A program made the translations under genes and the position numbers. Positions 1 through 12,260 of a stretch of DNA of 64,000 nucleotides are shown here, piece after piece. A model generated the notes under the pieces. That model did not search any database, was not told the origin of the DNA, and saw only the letters and a program-made list of their open reading frames with translations. Numbering within the stretch: the stretch's first letter is position 1; the number at the start of each line of letters is the position of its first letter. Source of the DNA: Gnetum montanum (Eukaryota > Streptophyta > Gnetopsida > Gnetales > Gnetaceae); assembly GCA_015680685.1 (NCBI GenBank), contig MNCI01023527.1:529883-593882 (forward strand), in the 5' to 3' direction.

Positions 1-1178
1 AGGGAGCTTCCTTTGCACGTCCACGAGGGTGAGGGGTGGATTCAAAGTCCATTCTTCATGTAACCACCCAAGATTCTGACAATTTTTGAAAGAATCATCA
101 TAACGGATGGGATACTCATGAATGTCGAAGGCCATCTACCCCATTACACCGGCGCATACGTTGCTAGTGGATGTAAACTCCTTTATTGTCGTTTCGGTCC
201 AAGACAATGTATCATTATTTCCTACTAACCCATTTTTGTTGATGAAAAACCTATATCATATAACACATTACTATCCTACGCTTTGCAAATTTAGACATTA
301 GAAACATATTAACAATATCGCAAGTAAAATAACTTACCTGCCCAAATAATACACTGTGCCTGGTGGGTTCTAAAAGTAAGTCAAGATGTGATGAGCCACA
401 AACAAAGTATTTTATGCATGATGATAGCTAAATTTGGCCATTTCCTAGATCCAACTTAAGTGCCTCAATCCTCTGGCACTAAATTCACAGTCCTGGGGAC
501 GCCTAGTATCAATAGCCCCATCTATCAGGAAAGCCAGGATGCCTTGCGTAGAACCCACTAACAGATGTTTCAAAATAGCGCCAGCCACATTGCTCGACAA
601 GTGCGACCACACGATAATACTATAGTTACACAGAAAAAACTGCAGAAACTCTAGCGCACCTTTCGGAACCATATAGCCTTCCCCTGCAAATGAGTCTGAG
701 GAGGAGGAACATTGGGTACGATAGGCTTTATACAACATAAAACCCCGACTATATCGAAAATGATTAGGATAGGTTTTACCATGATACTGTACAGAAAATA
801 AACATGTTACCGTCTAGATTCTGATTGCATGTTTAAACTATAGGAAAATTTACAAAATTACGCTTTAGCCATATAGCCAAAATCACCTAAAACCTTGTAA
901 TAGTACAAGGTCTGTCTCAGATAATGACGATAGACACAATACAGTTATATGAACCCCTATTTTAACCTGAGGTCTATAGCATAAAACTCTAATTTATGCA
1001 GATGAAGCAAAAAAAGGCATATCACAGAAAGCAATACGAATAAGCAAGGGATGGCCTACCGATTCAAGGGAGTGACATCTCTCACTTCAACCAAAGCCTA
1101 CGAAGCACACTATGGACTCCCTTGTACATCATCGATTTTTGCCAATTCGGTGTTCTTTCCCCTTACCTTCGGCGCCAT
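1..1178 (-). pseudogene. Copy A: 5' part of antisense gene (exons 1-3)
   Basis: Minus-strand gene fragment modelled by comparison with copies B-E. Exon 1 is 1178-1060 (119 bp, start ATG at 1178, donor GTAGGC). Intron 1 is 1059-787, the shortest in the window. Exon 2 is 786-338 (449 bp), entered through the acceptor TTTTCTGTACAG. It encodes an FCP1/HAD-like segment: a motif-I-like block IIFDIVGVL, then EFLQFFLCNYSIIVWSHL, then NPPGTVYYLG at the exon end. Intron 2 is 337-251 (GTAAGT...ATAG, 87 bp). Exon 3 begins at 250 and leaves the window; it carries GWLHEEW. One frameshift lies between the motif-I block and the WSHL block. A is the only copy that keeps Asp, rather than Glu, at the presumed nucleophile position. 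The role is unknown; the phosphatase likeness is inferred from motif order. Confidence 0.62.
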
Positions 1179-1641
1179 TGTTACAGTCCTTCACATCTTC
1201 ACACCTTCATGAATAACGCACTGCAATCTTTTGCTCTTTCTCCTTCTCTCTATGATAGCCGAGAATTCAAATTCGCGATAGCCAACAGCCTATTTTTGAT
1301 AAGAACTACCTACTTATATGCAAAACTAATCAACTTGATGCCCGATTTAAGTGAAACTTGCCCAAATTCTGGCGTCAGTATTCACTGGAACCCAAAACTC
1401 AAGGCTTTAATTGCGACAGATATCGCATGCATTACGGTCTGAAATGACCTTAAACTACTGCATCTTATCTCCTTGTAATTAGGTCGCATTAATTATAGGT
1501 TGTTCACGATGTTCAAAATTCAGTTAGTTTGTCATGTTCAAGAACGTCACATCACATCCTTTTTCCTTTTAGACTAAACCAAGTGTTATACGCTAAATGT
1601 TTATCGCATCCAACTTAGCATTTTTCTAATTACTTTCATAT
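1179..1641. other. Copy A: spacer between antisense gene start and RT
   Basis: This spacer holds the divergent region between the antisense start codon (1178, minus) and the RT acceptor at 1655-1656. Around 1289-1303 a degenerate minus-strand TATA-like block is seen where B and C have a clean TATAAATA. A 106-codon open frame on the plus strand (1122-1442) has no recognisable motif and overlaps exon 1 of the antisense gene, so I do not call it a gene. Confidence 0.4.
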
Positions 1642-3780
1642 TTGACAATTTTGCAGAACAATTGTCAAATGGATGAAACTTTATCTGTGCTCCTAGTTTT
1701 AACAGGCTCACACGGGGAAACCATTAGACAATTTGATTCCACACTAATAGAAACTAACCTTGCCCTCGATGATGCAACCATATCCACGTCGGAAACATCT
1801 CTAGATTGGCCAAAACAATCGACGCGCATGCTAGATCTGAAAGCTGGAGATGTAACTGAAGACTCCCTTAACGAGGTCTTTGTGGTTATGCATAAACATG
1901 AGACTAAAAATCTTAAGGTTAGTTCTTTACTAGACCAAAAGGTACATGACAACATAAAACATGTCCTCCAGAATAACATCACAGTGTTTGCATGGTCATA
2001 CGAAGATATGTCGGGACTAGACTCAAGATTAATATAGCACAACATAATTCTAGATCCCCATATCAAAGCAGTTAGACAGAAAGCATGAAAAATTAAGCTA
2101 GAAGTCATGCTAGTAGTACGTGATGAGATCACTAAACTGTACCAGGCTAGTTTTATTCACGTGGTTGATTACTCAGACTAGGTATCTAACATTGTAGTTG
2201 TTCCTAAAAAGATCGAAGGGATACGCATTTGCATAGACTTCCGAGACTTGAACAAAGCTACAATCAAGGATAATTTCCCATTACTAAGTATTGACCAACT
2301 AGTGGATACAACTACTGGGCATGCACTTTTATCCTTCATGGACGGCTTCTCAAACTACAATCAAATACACATCAACCCAGAACACCAGCTGACAACTACC
2401 TTTATGACACCCTAGGGACCTTTTGTTACACCATGATGCCTTTTAGTTTAAAAAATGCTGGAGCCACGTATCGATAAGCTATGACGTATATCTTTAGCGA
2501 TTACCTCCTAGGGAGACTGAATGATTATGTTGGCGATATAGCTGTTAAGTCTATAATGTCAGAAGATCATTCGGAGGATCTGGAGTTAGTCCTTAAAAGA
2601 TGCTCTAAATAAGACCTCTGGCTCAACCCAAAGAAGTGTGTATTCGGGTTTAAAACTGGATGCATGCTGGGGTTTGTGGTATCAAAAACTGGTATACGAG
2701 GAGACCCTGACAAGTTCAAAGCCATTGTTGAATTGACACCCCTTACAAATTTCAAGCAATTACGCAGATTGCAAGGGAGGTTACAATTTATCAAGCGGTT
2801 CATTTTGAGACTAACAGATAAGTTACACCCTATGCAACACTTGCTCAAAAAGGGGGGTAATTTCGAATGGATAGATGATTGTCAGTGTGTGTTTGACAGC
2901 TTGAAGCAAGAACTTCAACGCTTGCCAATAGTATTCCCGTCACAAAGGGATCAACTATTTTACATTTACCTCGCAACATCAGACGTAGCCTTAGCTGCAT
3001 TACTCTATCAAAAGAGAGATGATGGGTCAGAAGTACCCATATATTACTTGAGTCATGCTCTATGTGCGTATGAAACAAGGTATAATGAAGTAGAGCATAA
3101 TTGCCTAGCATTAGTGTTTACGCTCAAAAAGTGCAGATACTATCTCTTTCATAGCCAGGTCAACATAATCTACAAAAATAACATTCTTAGGGCTATTACA
3201 CATAATCTGTACGAAAGTAGTAAAATAGCTCATTGGAAAGCCATCATAGCAGAATTCAATCTACATTATATTGGTCAATCTTCTACAAAAGGGCAAGAGA
3301 TAGTTGACCAACTAATAACATCGCCTATTAACAATCAGGCAACCATAGAGCCTGAATTTCCAGACGAGAATGTACATAGTTTAAGCCCTATTTTAACAGG
3401 TCCTGAAGCAATGTTATATTTTGATAGAGCTTCAACCACTAGAGGCGGTAGTGCCACCATAGTCATTTCGCTTTCACCTGAGGATGTACGTCTTCACGCT
3501 TACCGCTTGACCTTTCCCTGTACGAACAACGTGGCAAAGTACGAGGGACTTCTCAGGGGATTATTAGCAGCAAAAGAGCTTGATGTTCAACACCTGGGAA
3601 TTAGGGGAGATTTGATGCTTGTTATAAATCAAATCATAGGAGTCTACACTTGCAAAGCTATACATTTACAGCCCTACTACAATATGGCTAAAGATCTTTT
3701 AAAGCAGTTCACAACGATAGATGTCCAACACGTGCCCTGAAACGATAACACACTAGCCGATGCACTGGCTACATTAGCTT
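1642..3780 (+). pseudogene. pol: Copy A: RT, RNase H and second (archaeal-type) RNase H
   Basis: Decayed Ty3/gypsy pol. The frame opens right after a splice-acceptor-like TTTTGCAG (AG at 1655-1656). RT blocks follow in order: FAWSYEDM near 1990, VPKKIEGIRICIDFRDLNKA near 2205-2260, the palm region at 2330-2560 with NDYVGD where YVDD is expected (catalytic Asp to Gly), then LGFVVSKTGIR near 2670. RNase H follows to about 3310. A second RNase H at about 3410-3780 reads FDRAS...TNNVAKYEGLLRGL...GDLMLVINQ, the Tat-lineage hallmark. Several in-frame TAG stops lie before 2430, a 1-nt loss sits near 2410-2425, and the frame is then open from 2664 to 3738. Reverse transcription activity is surely lost. 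Confidence 0.9.
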
Positions 3781-5134
3781 TAAACATGCCATCACACCTA
3801 TTCGACACTTTTTCCTCCTTAATAACAGATTGTACAAGTCCTATTATTCAGGCGGCACAAATATCTTCACTACTCGAGGGTAGAACGCTAGAGTGGTATG
3901 ACAACATTAAAACTTACCTCTTGCATGGCAAACCACCGCACGAACTAACACACGAGTAGAAAGATGCAATCCGCAAGTGAGCTAGGCAGTACATCATCAT
4001 AGGAGATAGTACCTTCTATAGACACTCTTTTGATGGAGTACTGCTTACTTGTGTTAACAAAGACCAGGCGCAATGTATAGTCGGCGAAGTCCATGAGAGA
4101 TTATGCAGAGGACACGTAGCACCATGGGTCATGGCCTCTAAAATCTGTCCTTAGGGTATTATTGGCCGTACATGAAAAAAGATTGTCTTACAAAGGTTAA
4201 AACGTGCGACACGTGTCAATGTTACGTGAACCTTATACATGTGTCACCTACAGAACTACACATGACTCAGATAACATGGTGATTTCAATGATGGGGACTA
4301 GACATTATAGGGCCTATCACACTTAAATCTTCCATAGGTCATAGCTTCATAATCACCACTACTGAGTATTTCACGAAGTGGGTGGAAGCCATTCCTCTAT
4401 GAAAGATCACATCCCAAAAAATCTATCATTTCATTCTAGACAACATTGTAACCAGATTTGGCTTCCTGATAACTATCGTGACCAACAATGGGCCGCAATT
4501 TAGCAGTCTGGAAACCAAATCCTTTTGTGACACCCTTGGTATCAAACAATCTTTTTCCTTGCCTTATTACCTGCAAGTGAATGATCAAGCTAAAGCGACA
4601 AATAAGTTCATTATCAACTTACTCAAGAAAATGCCTTAAAGCAACAAGAGATGATGGCATGAAAAGATCCTCTATGTGCTATGGGCGTATCGTACCACAT
4701 GTAGAACAACTACAAACAGTACGCCCTATAGCCTAGTCTATGGATCTGAGGTAGTGCTGCCCCTCGAATAACACATTCCTTCTTTGCGAATGGTCCTCTC
4801 CACGATTATAAATGAGGCTCAACACACTGAGTCTCAGATCATGGATTTGGATTCAGTAGAGGAGAAGCGAATACAGATGCTTGATACCATCGAAAGGTAT
4901 CAAGATAAGCAGAGGCAAAAGCACCGTCATAACCTTCAACAATGTCTGATCAAGAAGGGAGATTTATTTCTCAAGGTTGTTCACGAACTAGTAGGCTAGT
5001 TCTCTGCAAACTAGGAGGGCCCTTTCTTTGTAGCTGATGTGTATGGCAACGATGCGTTCAAGCTAGCAGATACCAACAGCAACGAGTTACTGAATCCTGT
5101 GAACCATATATATCTAAAGCAGTACTACATCTAG
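3781..5134 (+). pseudogene. pol: Copy A: integrase
   Basis: Integrase relic in the usual Ty3/gypsy place after RNase H. An HHCC zinc-binding region is visible at about 4080-4230 (VHERLCRGH...CDTCQ). The DDE core is present as GLDIIGPI (first Asp kept), IVTNNGPQF (second Asp changed to Asn) and DQAKATNK (Glu changed to Lys), so catalysis is lost. The C-terminal region contains GDLFLKVVHE and ends NHIYLKQYYI-stop at 5132-5134. No chromodomain follows, which fits the Tat clade. Stops are mostly TAG or TGA at former Gln and Trp codons, plus a frameshift near 4150. Confidence 0.88.
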
Positions 5135-5160
5135 CTGCATATCTAGTATTAACATCAGGC

Positions 5161-5660
5161 ATGGAAAAAATCATCTGCTATGACACTAAACTGGCAACAA
5201 TCGTCCGCTATGATGTAATACTGGCACATTTTGCACGCGTCCGCCACAAAGCTAAACTGGCAACAATCGTCCACCATGATGTAAAACTAGCAAGTTGCAA
5301 TAGTCTGCTACGATGTAAAAATGACAGTGTTGTACAGGTCCACCAAGACATAAAACTGGTATTTCCTACATGCATCTGCCATGACGCTAAACTGGCACTG
5401 GCTATCCGGCAAGACATAAAACTAGCACAGGTAAGTATCCATCTACTGAGACATGAAACTAGCACAAATTTGTCCCTGGGTCACAATATGAAACTGACAT
5501 CCATAGCACAGTCTGCTAAGACCATAAATCAGTTCTACCACCATTCGCTACGATGTAAAACTAGCACTTTTCAGTCTGCCCAGACTTTAAATTGGGACCA
5601 TGATCTGCTGGGACTTAAAACGAGTAATGATAGTCTACCAGGACTTATAACTAGAACCTA
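5161..5660 (+). repeat. Copy A: degenerate 'GTAAAACTGGCA' repeats after integrase
   Basis: About 15-18 imperfect units of roughly 24-30 bp with the core CTRCTAYGAYGTAAAACTRGCA. They start directly after the integrase stop. An open frame of 273 codons (5161-5982) runs through them, but it is a by-product of the repeat and has no homologue in the other copies. Related repeats occupy the same place in B, C and E. Confidence 0.75.
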
Positions 5661-6854
5661 CAGACCGCCAACATACGAATCAAGCGAGCATGATCATCTC
5701 TGTGTGGCTGCCAAAAAAATAGGATGGGATGTTGGGACAGCCCCAGCGTCGCTACCTCATAGGCATTCTGCTAATTCCTCAGATGTGCTGAAAGGCATAC
5801 TACTGACCCCTCGGAGATGCCTTCATTGCACCCACTATAGCAATGGCACCTCTGAGATTTTAGTTTCATTGACCAAAGCCCCAAAGGAGTTCTCATCGAC
5901 AAAAACCTTGGGGATCTCCACTCATTATTACTATCAAGCTCTGGCTTCACAGATTCACCTAGCTGTTTCTTTGCATAACTAGTCAGGTGTGATGAGTCTG
6001 ATGGTCTCTGGCGACGATATGTTGGGCCGAACATCAACATTGAAAACCTTAGCCTCTGGCTATGGTTCCTCCTTCATGGACCGCTCACTCTGTCTCATCC
6101 CAGATGGTACTTGTTTCAACAACCTCTCCGGTGATCCAACCGAGCAATGGTATCCTCTTTTTTCTCATTTAATTGCAGGTTACTTGCTACGAGGATGTCA
6201 TTTAAAGGTGCATTCATCTAAGCGGTGAAATGCAAACAGTGTTTTGAGATGGCTACTTAAGTTAGCATGTCCACTCAAAAGTGCATTCCTATTTTCCCTC
6301 ATAATCCTACCTCTAGCCCTTATTACCCTCCTTGACTATCCCATCTATTTTCCCTTATGCAAAATGTAAATACGCAGCGTACGCTTTCAGCATTTACATT
6401 ACAATCAAGTCCATAAACTAGCGTAACGCAACTTGCCTAGTGGACGCCAAAAAAAAAGTGGGGTCAGCAAAATGGATGAAACACAACTCATCCAGGCTAT
6501 GTAGACGCAACAAAATTCATCTATGCAACCCCCCTCATCTACAATATGACGACATAACTCTATGAAAACTCAATCGTAGGAGAAGGCCTAAGTGCTTATT
6601 CATGAAGACACTATACTCACACATTTGCATCTTCCCTAAACCTCATTTGAGTCTTGCCTGAATCTCATTTGAGTCTTCCCCAAACCTCATTTGAGTCTTC
6701 CCTGAACCTCTTTCCTCTTACCTCTGTCATAATTTCCTCCCATATCATTTTATCTCCTATTTCCCTCATTTCTGCACTTCTACTTTGACAGGGTGACACT
6801 TAAGTGATCGTTGATGAACGTTGTTGGTACTTTTACCCATCCGGTATTTCATAT
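5661..6854 (+). other. Copy A: 3' untranslated region before the PPT
   Basis: Non-coding stretch shared, with divergence, by all copies. A pyrimidine-rich splice-acceptor-like site TTTAATTGCAG ends at 6178, and equivalents occur in B (16664), C (27375) and E (58121). Nothing else recognisable is seen apart from the minisatellite listed separately. Confidence 0.5.
6633..6719. repeat. 22-23 bp minisatellite CCTGAACCTCATTTGAGTCTT
   Basis: Four imperfect head-to-tail units of 22-23 bp, the last one truncated. It is specific to copy A and lies in its 3' untranslated region. Confidence 0.8.
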
Positions 6855-6908
6855 TCTTTGTCAACGTCTTTCGGGCAAGCCCTCTAAACATCAACAAAGA
6901 GGGGCCAT
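6855..6908 (+). promoter_or_regulatory. Copy A: stem-loop and polypurine tract
   Basis: The polypurine tract ACAAAGAGGGGCCA (about 6894-6907) immediately precedes the LTR start and would prime plus-strand DNA. Its left half is the 3' arm (6886-6900) of an inverted repeat whose 5' arm is TCTTTGTCAACGTCT (6855-6869). The stem is more decayed here than in B and C. Confidence 0.75.
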
Positions 6909-8472
6909 TGAAACACCATAGAAATTATGAATCAGCCTAAGGTGAAGATTCACGATTTGGGCAAAAGTTTGCGACAAAAATCCAGAAGACAGAACAAGGC
7001 AAAGAGGAGCGCAACATCAAGTATCCAAGTTTCTTACAAATTTCAACCTTACATTGTTTTCTCTCTTTACACTACATTACGCAACATAGCGTAGTGTCTC
7101 TTAGTGTAACTCTGTTTAACATAGCCCGATATCAGAAAGACTTGTCGCATATTCCACCAAGCTTTTTGTTCAGGCCTGAGTTTACACTTTGTTACGCAGA
7201 GCAGCATAATCAGCTTTGAGAAAGCCAAAGTTAGAGTCTAAAGAAGCGCAGCAGATTGATTTCTTATTTTTTGCAGATTGGTCACTTTACGCTCATTACA
7301 CTATGCAGCGTAGAAAAACATAATATTATTGTAAATTTGATCATTTTTACACTCTATTACGCTTTGCAGCATGGATGAGCATAAAACAGCTTGAATCAAC
7401 TACTTCCATGCTCTATTATGCTTTGCCACAAAACATAGTGTAAACAAGTGTAATACATCATAGAGCTGACTAAAGCAGGACCAGATACGCACCTGTTATC
7501 CACACGCACAATACGCTGATGAGCGTATTGTGCATAATCATGAAGCTGCTTTAGCAGAAGTGGTCGATAGCGTACTTTGCTCCCCTTCCCAAAAATGTGA
7601 TGCGACATGACCAGTTTCAACATAAATTTTGCCAAGTGAATGGTATTTTGAAGGTTCGAGACATGTGTAATCAGGGCCATGCCTTCTCCATGTACTAACA
7701 AACTTATAAATACTCCAATTGGTGGAAAGGAAAGAGGATCTTCATCTTGGACTTTTCTGGCAACTATCACCTTTTGAGCAGAGACAGAAGACATTTGCTT
7801 GAGCATTGACAGCAGGAGTGATCAGTCCTTTGACAAAAATACAGTTCTCTCCATTGGCAATCATTGGCAATTTTGAGCAGAGACTACCGAAGGCAAAGGG
7901 AGCAGATCAGAGATTGAGAGATTGTCTGGTGCGGTTGGCAAGATCTATTGATTAGAAATAGTTGATCGATAGACATCCAAGCTAGACCTTCCTTACATCC
8001 CATCTTTGGCTCACAAGGTAGACCGAGCTTCATTCTGTACTCCTTGTTGAATAGTTTTCTTGTTATTTTCTATATGCTTCGCACAAGATAAGTAGATTTT
8101 ACCATTGGAACTTTATATACAATATTCTCAGTCTTCAACTCAAAACATAGATCTTGGAACTGTGCATCCTTTGTAAATCTGATCTTCCTTGTCACGTTGA
8201 CATTGTCATTATTTCAATTTATTTACATCATTTTCTACTCCTTTTTCAATTCATCGAATCAATTTGTTTCGCAGAATATCTATATAATACGCATAATATC
8301 GCAATATTCGTTGATTTACTGATTGAGTAAGTCCCTGTCTGATCGACAAGACTATTCAGGGCACCACGGATTCATTTTCTCCAACATGGCCCTCGCACGG
8401 ATCCGTGGTTAAGACTTTGTACACGGATTTTTGTTTGGTATTTTCCAATGACCGATGTTTTCCATCATTACA
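6909..8472 (+). mobile_element. Copy A: 3' LTR
   Basis: Long terminal repeat of 1564 bp starting TGAAACACC after the polypurine tract and ending ATTACA. The 3' third matches the LTRs of B-D (pyrimidine-rich Watson-strand text with GACTATTCAGGG, then GCACGGATCCGTGGTTAAG). It carries an inverted-repeat motif of its own type, TTACGCnnnGCRGCGTA (around 7065-7100 and 7285-7375), rather than the GCTACGCTATG type of B-D. A weak TATATAC lies at 8114. The 5' LTR is outside the window. Its right end abuts exon 5 of the antisense gene of copy B. Confidence 0.85.
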
Positions 8473-8697
8473 GGAAGCATCTTCTTGATGACAAGATTTC
8501 CTTCCTTCATGGTGGGAGCTCTTTCCCTATTGACAGGGGCCCTCTCTTTTATGATTGGGCCCCCTGTCTCTTTATTCGCGACCCCCGACTTGGGGGCCGA
8601 TACTTACTCTTCTCCTTCTTCTTCTTCTTATTCTTCCTTAGGCAATAAAAAACATGTTTGTATTATTTTTTAAAAAACATTAGCTTAAAGTAGGAGC

Positions 8698-8737
8698 TAC
8701 ACTATGCTACGCTACCCAACGTAGCATAGCGTAGCAA
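8698..8737. repeat. GCTACGCTA palindrome inside intron 4 of the copy B antisense gene
   Basis: An imperfect hairpin made of GCTACACTATGCTACGCTAC and its near-complement, separated by a few bases. Intron 4 of copy D (61247-61302) holds a hairpin of the same type. Confidence 0.7.
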
Positions 8738-10789
8738 GCATTTAAACAAAAGGTAAAGAAACAACCAAACAGAGGAGCCTTTACCGATGGGAGGTTGTGG
8801 CCTACATAACTTAAACTGCAGTAATGTCCCTCCTTCTCAAAATGTGTGGGGTGGTTCCTCATCTGAGTGAAGCCTCTTTCATTGTGACTTGGCAGCCACT
8901 GTTTTACGATGAGATGCTTCCCCTAAAATATGCTACCTACAACAGTAGAGGGTGCATCTCCCACATTGTCCTAGCAGTGAAAGTTGCAGGCGACCCAATC
9001 CTTAGTCATTATAGAAAATGACTCCCCAATGGCTTCTGGGGGATCTTGGCCTTGGGTGGTACAGAGAATCTGGCAAATCCATGGTTTCAAAATTTAGTTG
9101 TGATCTTGCATAATCCATACTCCCTTATCGCAGACCACTAGGAACTCCAAAAAATGCCATAAATAAGCTATGAAGAAGGCATAGTGCACATTGAAATAGG
9201 ACTCCTACTTCTTATGAAGCCCAACCATTTTAGTTTGCAAGCGCTTGCATAGATACTATGTCCAATTGTAGCGTGCCCCCTCTTCCATAACCTCCTGCAT
9301 AACCTAAGCTTACTCAATCCCAAGGACCTTTCTTTGGGAAAGTAGCTGGGGGAACGCGTGAGCACATAAGATGGGGTAAATGTCTCTGGCGATGCTCGGC
9401 CTAACCTTTTCCATGAGGATTCCCTTCCACCCCTTTTTAACCCCTAACCACTCCTCAATGTCCTCCCTCTGAAGGTTCACCTCTTTCTTGGTCCTCGACC
9501 CGAAGAGGACGCCATCAGCAGGGACACTGAAAAGGTCCACGAATAGCTAGTCATTAATTTCAAGGATCACCCGCATGTCATGTATGCATGTACGAAAGTA
9601 GTCCATCTTTTTGGAAGACGATTTAGCTAGGGTGAGCATCTCGGTGGTAGAGATGTCTGGATTTGGGGCTAGGAACAAATCCATGAGCCCAGCGGCTTGA
9701 AGGCTCCTGGTCAAGGACTCCTAGGCCATGCTCCATATCGTATGTTGGCTCACATATACCTCCCCGTATTTGAAGTAGATGTTGGCCTTCTAGTTCCTAG
9801 AGGTGATTACCGTCACCTCCTGGGACTTCTTCGCCCCTATAGCAGTTTGCATAAAACATTAAAAAAATGCACAAAAAAAGAGTTAGGCTAAGCATAAGTA
9901 GCAGTTTAACAAAAACAACACTCAGACATGCAAAAAACCATAGTGTAGTTTACCGAGTTTGTACACTGACGGGAACGGCAAGAGATCAACCAAAACATCT
10001 TCAACTGTGATCATTTTAAAGGGTGCCCACCATGCATCCAACCAACCGGAATCCTTGCATCCATTGTAGTGCCTAGGGTACTGGGTTGGGTAGGTATGGT
10101 ACTCACCCCCACACTGGCCAATCACACTTGTGCGTATGTTATCAATGGCAGAAAAGTCCTATAGCACCATTTGTGCTAGGGACAACATGTGTGTATCTCC
10201 GTGAAGCCCTTCCTCGTTGACATAAAACCTGGTAACAAGAACACATCATTAAAATTTGTCTAGCATAGCAAGCATTTCATAGAGTAATGGAACATAGCCA
10301 TGAAACTCACCCACCAGCACTGTAGACAATTCCTGGTGGGTTTTGGAAACATGTTCCCATGTGCCATGCAATAAACAATGTGTTGTATCGGTGGTAGCAA
10401 TTGTACTCAGGCATACTCTAGATCTAGGCTAAATGCCTTAAATTTTTGGGGCGTTGGTGGGATCCTTCTCCCTACCTACTACTAATTGCCCCATCCGTCA
10501 AAAATTGTAGAATACCTCAATTTTCCCTAGGCAACAAGGTCTTTATTATGGTGGTTGCTACCTCCTCTGCCACACTTGACCAAACGATCACGATTAAGTG
10601 TTTGAGGAGAAATTGTAGGAACTCCTATGCCCCTTCTTAGAACTAGACCACCTGCTCTCCCACATGTGCATGGGGGGGATGAACATTGGCCACTGGGTCA
10701 CTCATGCAGCATAGGACCCCTACAATCTCTAGGACAATCAGAATTGGCCTTAGTGCTATCTTGCACAACACAACGGTAGATGTTAACAA

Positions 10790-11190
10790 CATGTTCGAGT
10801 GAATTTTTGATATAGCGTAGAAAAATTAGCACTTAGTAGTTAGCGTAGCATGATTCTTTGCATACATCTAGAGTAGTGAAACACAATAAGGGAATAGCAT
10901 AGCAAACCTAGCTTAGCGTAGTAACAACAAGACCTAAAATAAATCTTTGAACAAATAATGGTTCAAAATATTACATTAGTTCCAAGAGAAATCTTATGCT
11001 TGACACAATTATTCACATCACATCACAACAGAACACACATTACCCTATCACATCTCGCATGGCCAAACCCTCCTAGGGATCATATGCTACGCTATTTGCA
11101 TGTCAGGTACCTAAATTGGCCAAGCCTCTATGACAACTGTAGCCATAGCGATGGTGGTCTAGGCAGCCTTGCATCCAACCCTAGCATAGC
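10790..11190. repeat. Copy B: GCGTAGCATAG half-site cluster in antisense intron 1
   Basis: Repeated AGCGTAGCATAG-like words at about 10811, 10844, 10894, 10910, 11087 and 11180 inside the first antisense intron. The same words build the palindromes of the B, C and D LTRs. Confidence 0.65.
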
Positions 11191-11610
11191 ATCTTTACAT
11201 TCGTTGTGGGAGATTTAGTAACAGTGACGATGTAAAGGCCAAAATAATGATAAAAAAATGATAGAAAGCACAATTCATAGAATAGAAAATAGCAAAAAAA
11301 TAAGAAAAAAATGACAGAGGCATAAGGAAACAGAGAAGGCATAGTAGCCTACCGGGCCAATGGTGTCTCCACTTGCACCTTAACACATGCTTGTGACATC
11401 CACTTCAAGGTTCCTTGCACCTCATTGACCTTAGTGAGCACCTTGATTTTGCATTCCCTCTTTTGAGCCATTGTCCTACTTGCCAACTCTTCTTTAGTTG
11501 CTACACTACACTGCCTTACTCTTCACTACGCTGCACCACCTTACTCTTTGTTTGCATAATCTCTCTATGCTCAGAATGCAAGCTATGCCCTATTATTATG
11601 AAAATGAAAA

Positions 11611-11638
11611 GTTTACCAGGGGTAAACCCTTATTTATA
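11611..11638 (-). promoter_or_regulatory. Copy B: antisense promoter with TATA box
   Basis: On the minus strand TATAAATA (11638-11631) lies about 160 bp before the start codon of exon 1. It is followed by a palindromic block AGGGTTTACCCCT and a GTTTAC/GTAAAC inverted repeat (11611-11627). Copy C has the same arrangement, which argues that this is a real, element-borne promoter for the antisense gene. Confidence 0.6.
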
Positions 11639-11819
11639 ACTGAAATCGTAAAGCAAAAACTTGTCATTCTCCCTCTCCATTTAATGTGGAGCGTACCGTA
11701 CATTGTAGCATGCTCGCCACGACGTAGTTGCACTATTTGCATTAACGAAGGTGGGACTGATTGTAAGCCTTCATACACTTCAAGCTAGCTGTTCACCTTC
11801 CCAAAAAGATCGTGCTTGC

Positions 11820-12170
11820 TATTGATTTGAAAAGACCTCAAAATAGTAGTCTTAGCGTAGCTTCACTCTAGTTAGTGGTCCGGAAAGACCTTAAACTAGC
11901 AGTTTCGACTTTTTACACGTTCGCATTTGTGGTCCGCAATGACATTAAACTAGCGATTTTGCACTTTTTACATTAGTATTTTTACATGTTTACACTAGTA
12001 GCTCTCCATTTATTACACTGGTAGTTTTCCACTTTACATCTAGGTAGTCCACAATGACATTAAACTAGCAATTTTGCATTTCACATCGACAGTTTTGCAT
12101 TTTTAGTAGTTTTGCATTTTCCTTTACGCCTTAGTAGTCTACCATGACTTTAAACTAGCATGTTTTAAGC
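11820..12170 (+). repeat. Copy B: 'TTAAACTAGC' repeats upstream of RT
   Basis: Six or so imperfect units with the core GTCCGCAATGACATTAAACTAGC followed by TTTGCAYTTT. They resemble the repeats after integrase. No open frame of interest is present. Confidence 0.7.
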
Positions 12171-12260
12171 TTTGCATCACACTTAACTGATTACATCTTA
12201 TAAATTTTCTCCATACATGATTACTACCAACAACTACCTCTTAACTAGACTTTCATCTCA

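Larger units (their letters stand above)
8473..11471 (-). pseudogene. Copy B: antisense gene, exons 1-5 (exon 5 cut by copy A)
   Basis: Best complete view of exons 1-4. Exon 1 is 11471-11353 (119 bp) and starts MAQKREC; intron 1 is 11352-10760. Exon 2 is 10759-10311 (449 bp, FCP1/HAD-like: IVLEIVGVL, then EFLQFLLKHLIVIVWSS, then NPPGIVY). Intron 2 is 10310-10229 (GTGAGT...CCAG, 82 bp). Exon 3 is 10228-9954 (275 bp, FYVNEEGLHGD and SGWLDAWW). Intron 3 is 9953-9837 (117 bp). Exon 4 is 9836-8785 (1052 bp) with DIEEWLGVKK, AHAFPQLLSQ and YNWT. Intron 4 is 8784-8637 and holds a palindrome. Exon 5 starts at 8636 with a Glu/Lys-rich run and is broken at 8473, where copy A was inserted. Several in-frame TAG stops are present. 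Function is unknown. Confidence 0.65.

Noticed and set aside
1642-5134. Endogenous pararetrovirus
   Set aside because: Integrase, LTRs, polypurine tract and target duplications are present, so this is an LTR retrotransposon.
5161-5982. 273-codon frame after integrase in copy A
   Set aside because: Runs through the repeat; not conserved in B, C or E.
8448-8673. Overlapping plus-strand frames at the A/B junction
   Set aside because: They span the LTR end and lie opposite exon 5 of the antisense gene.
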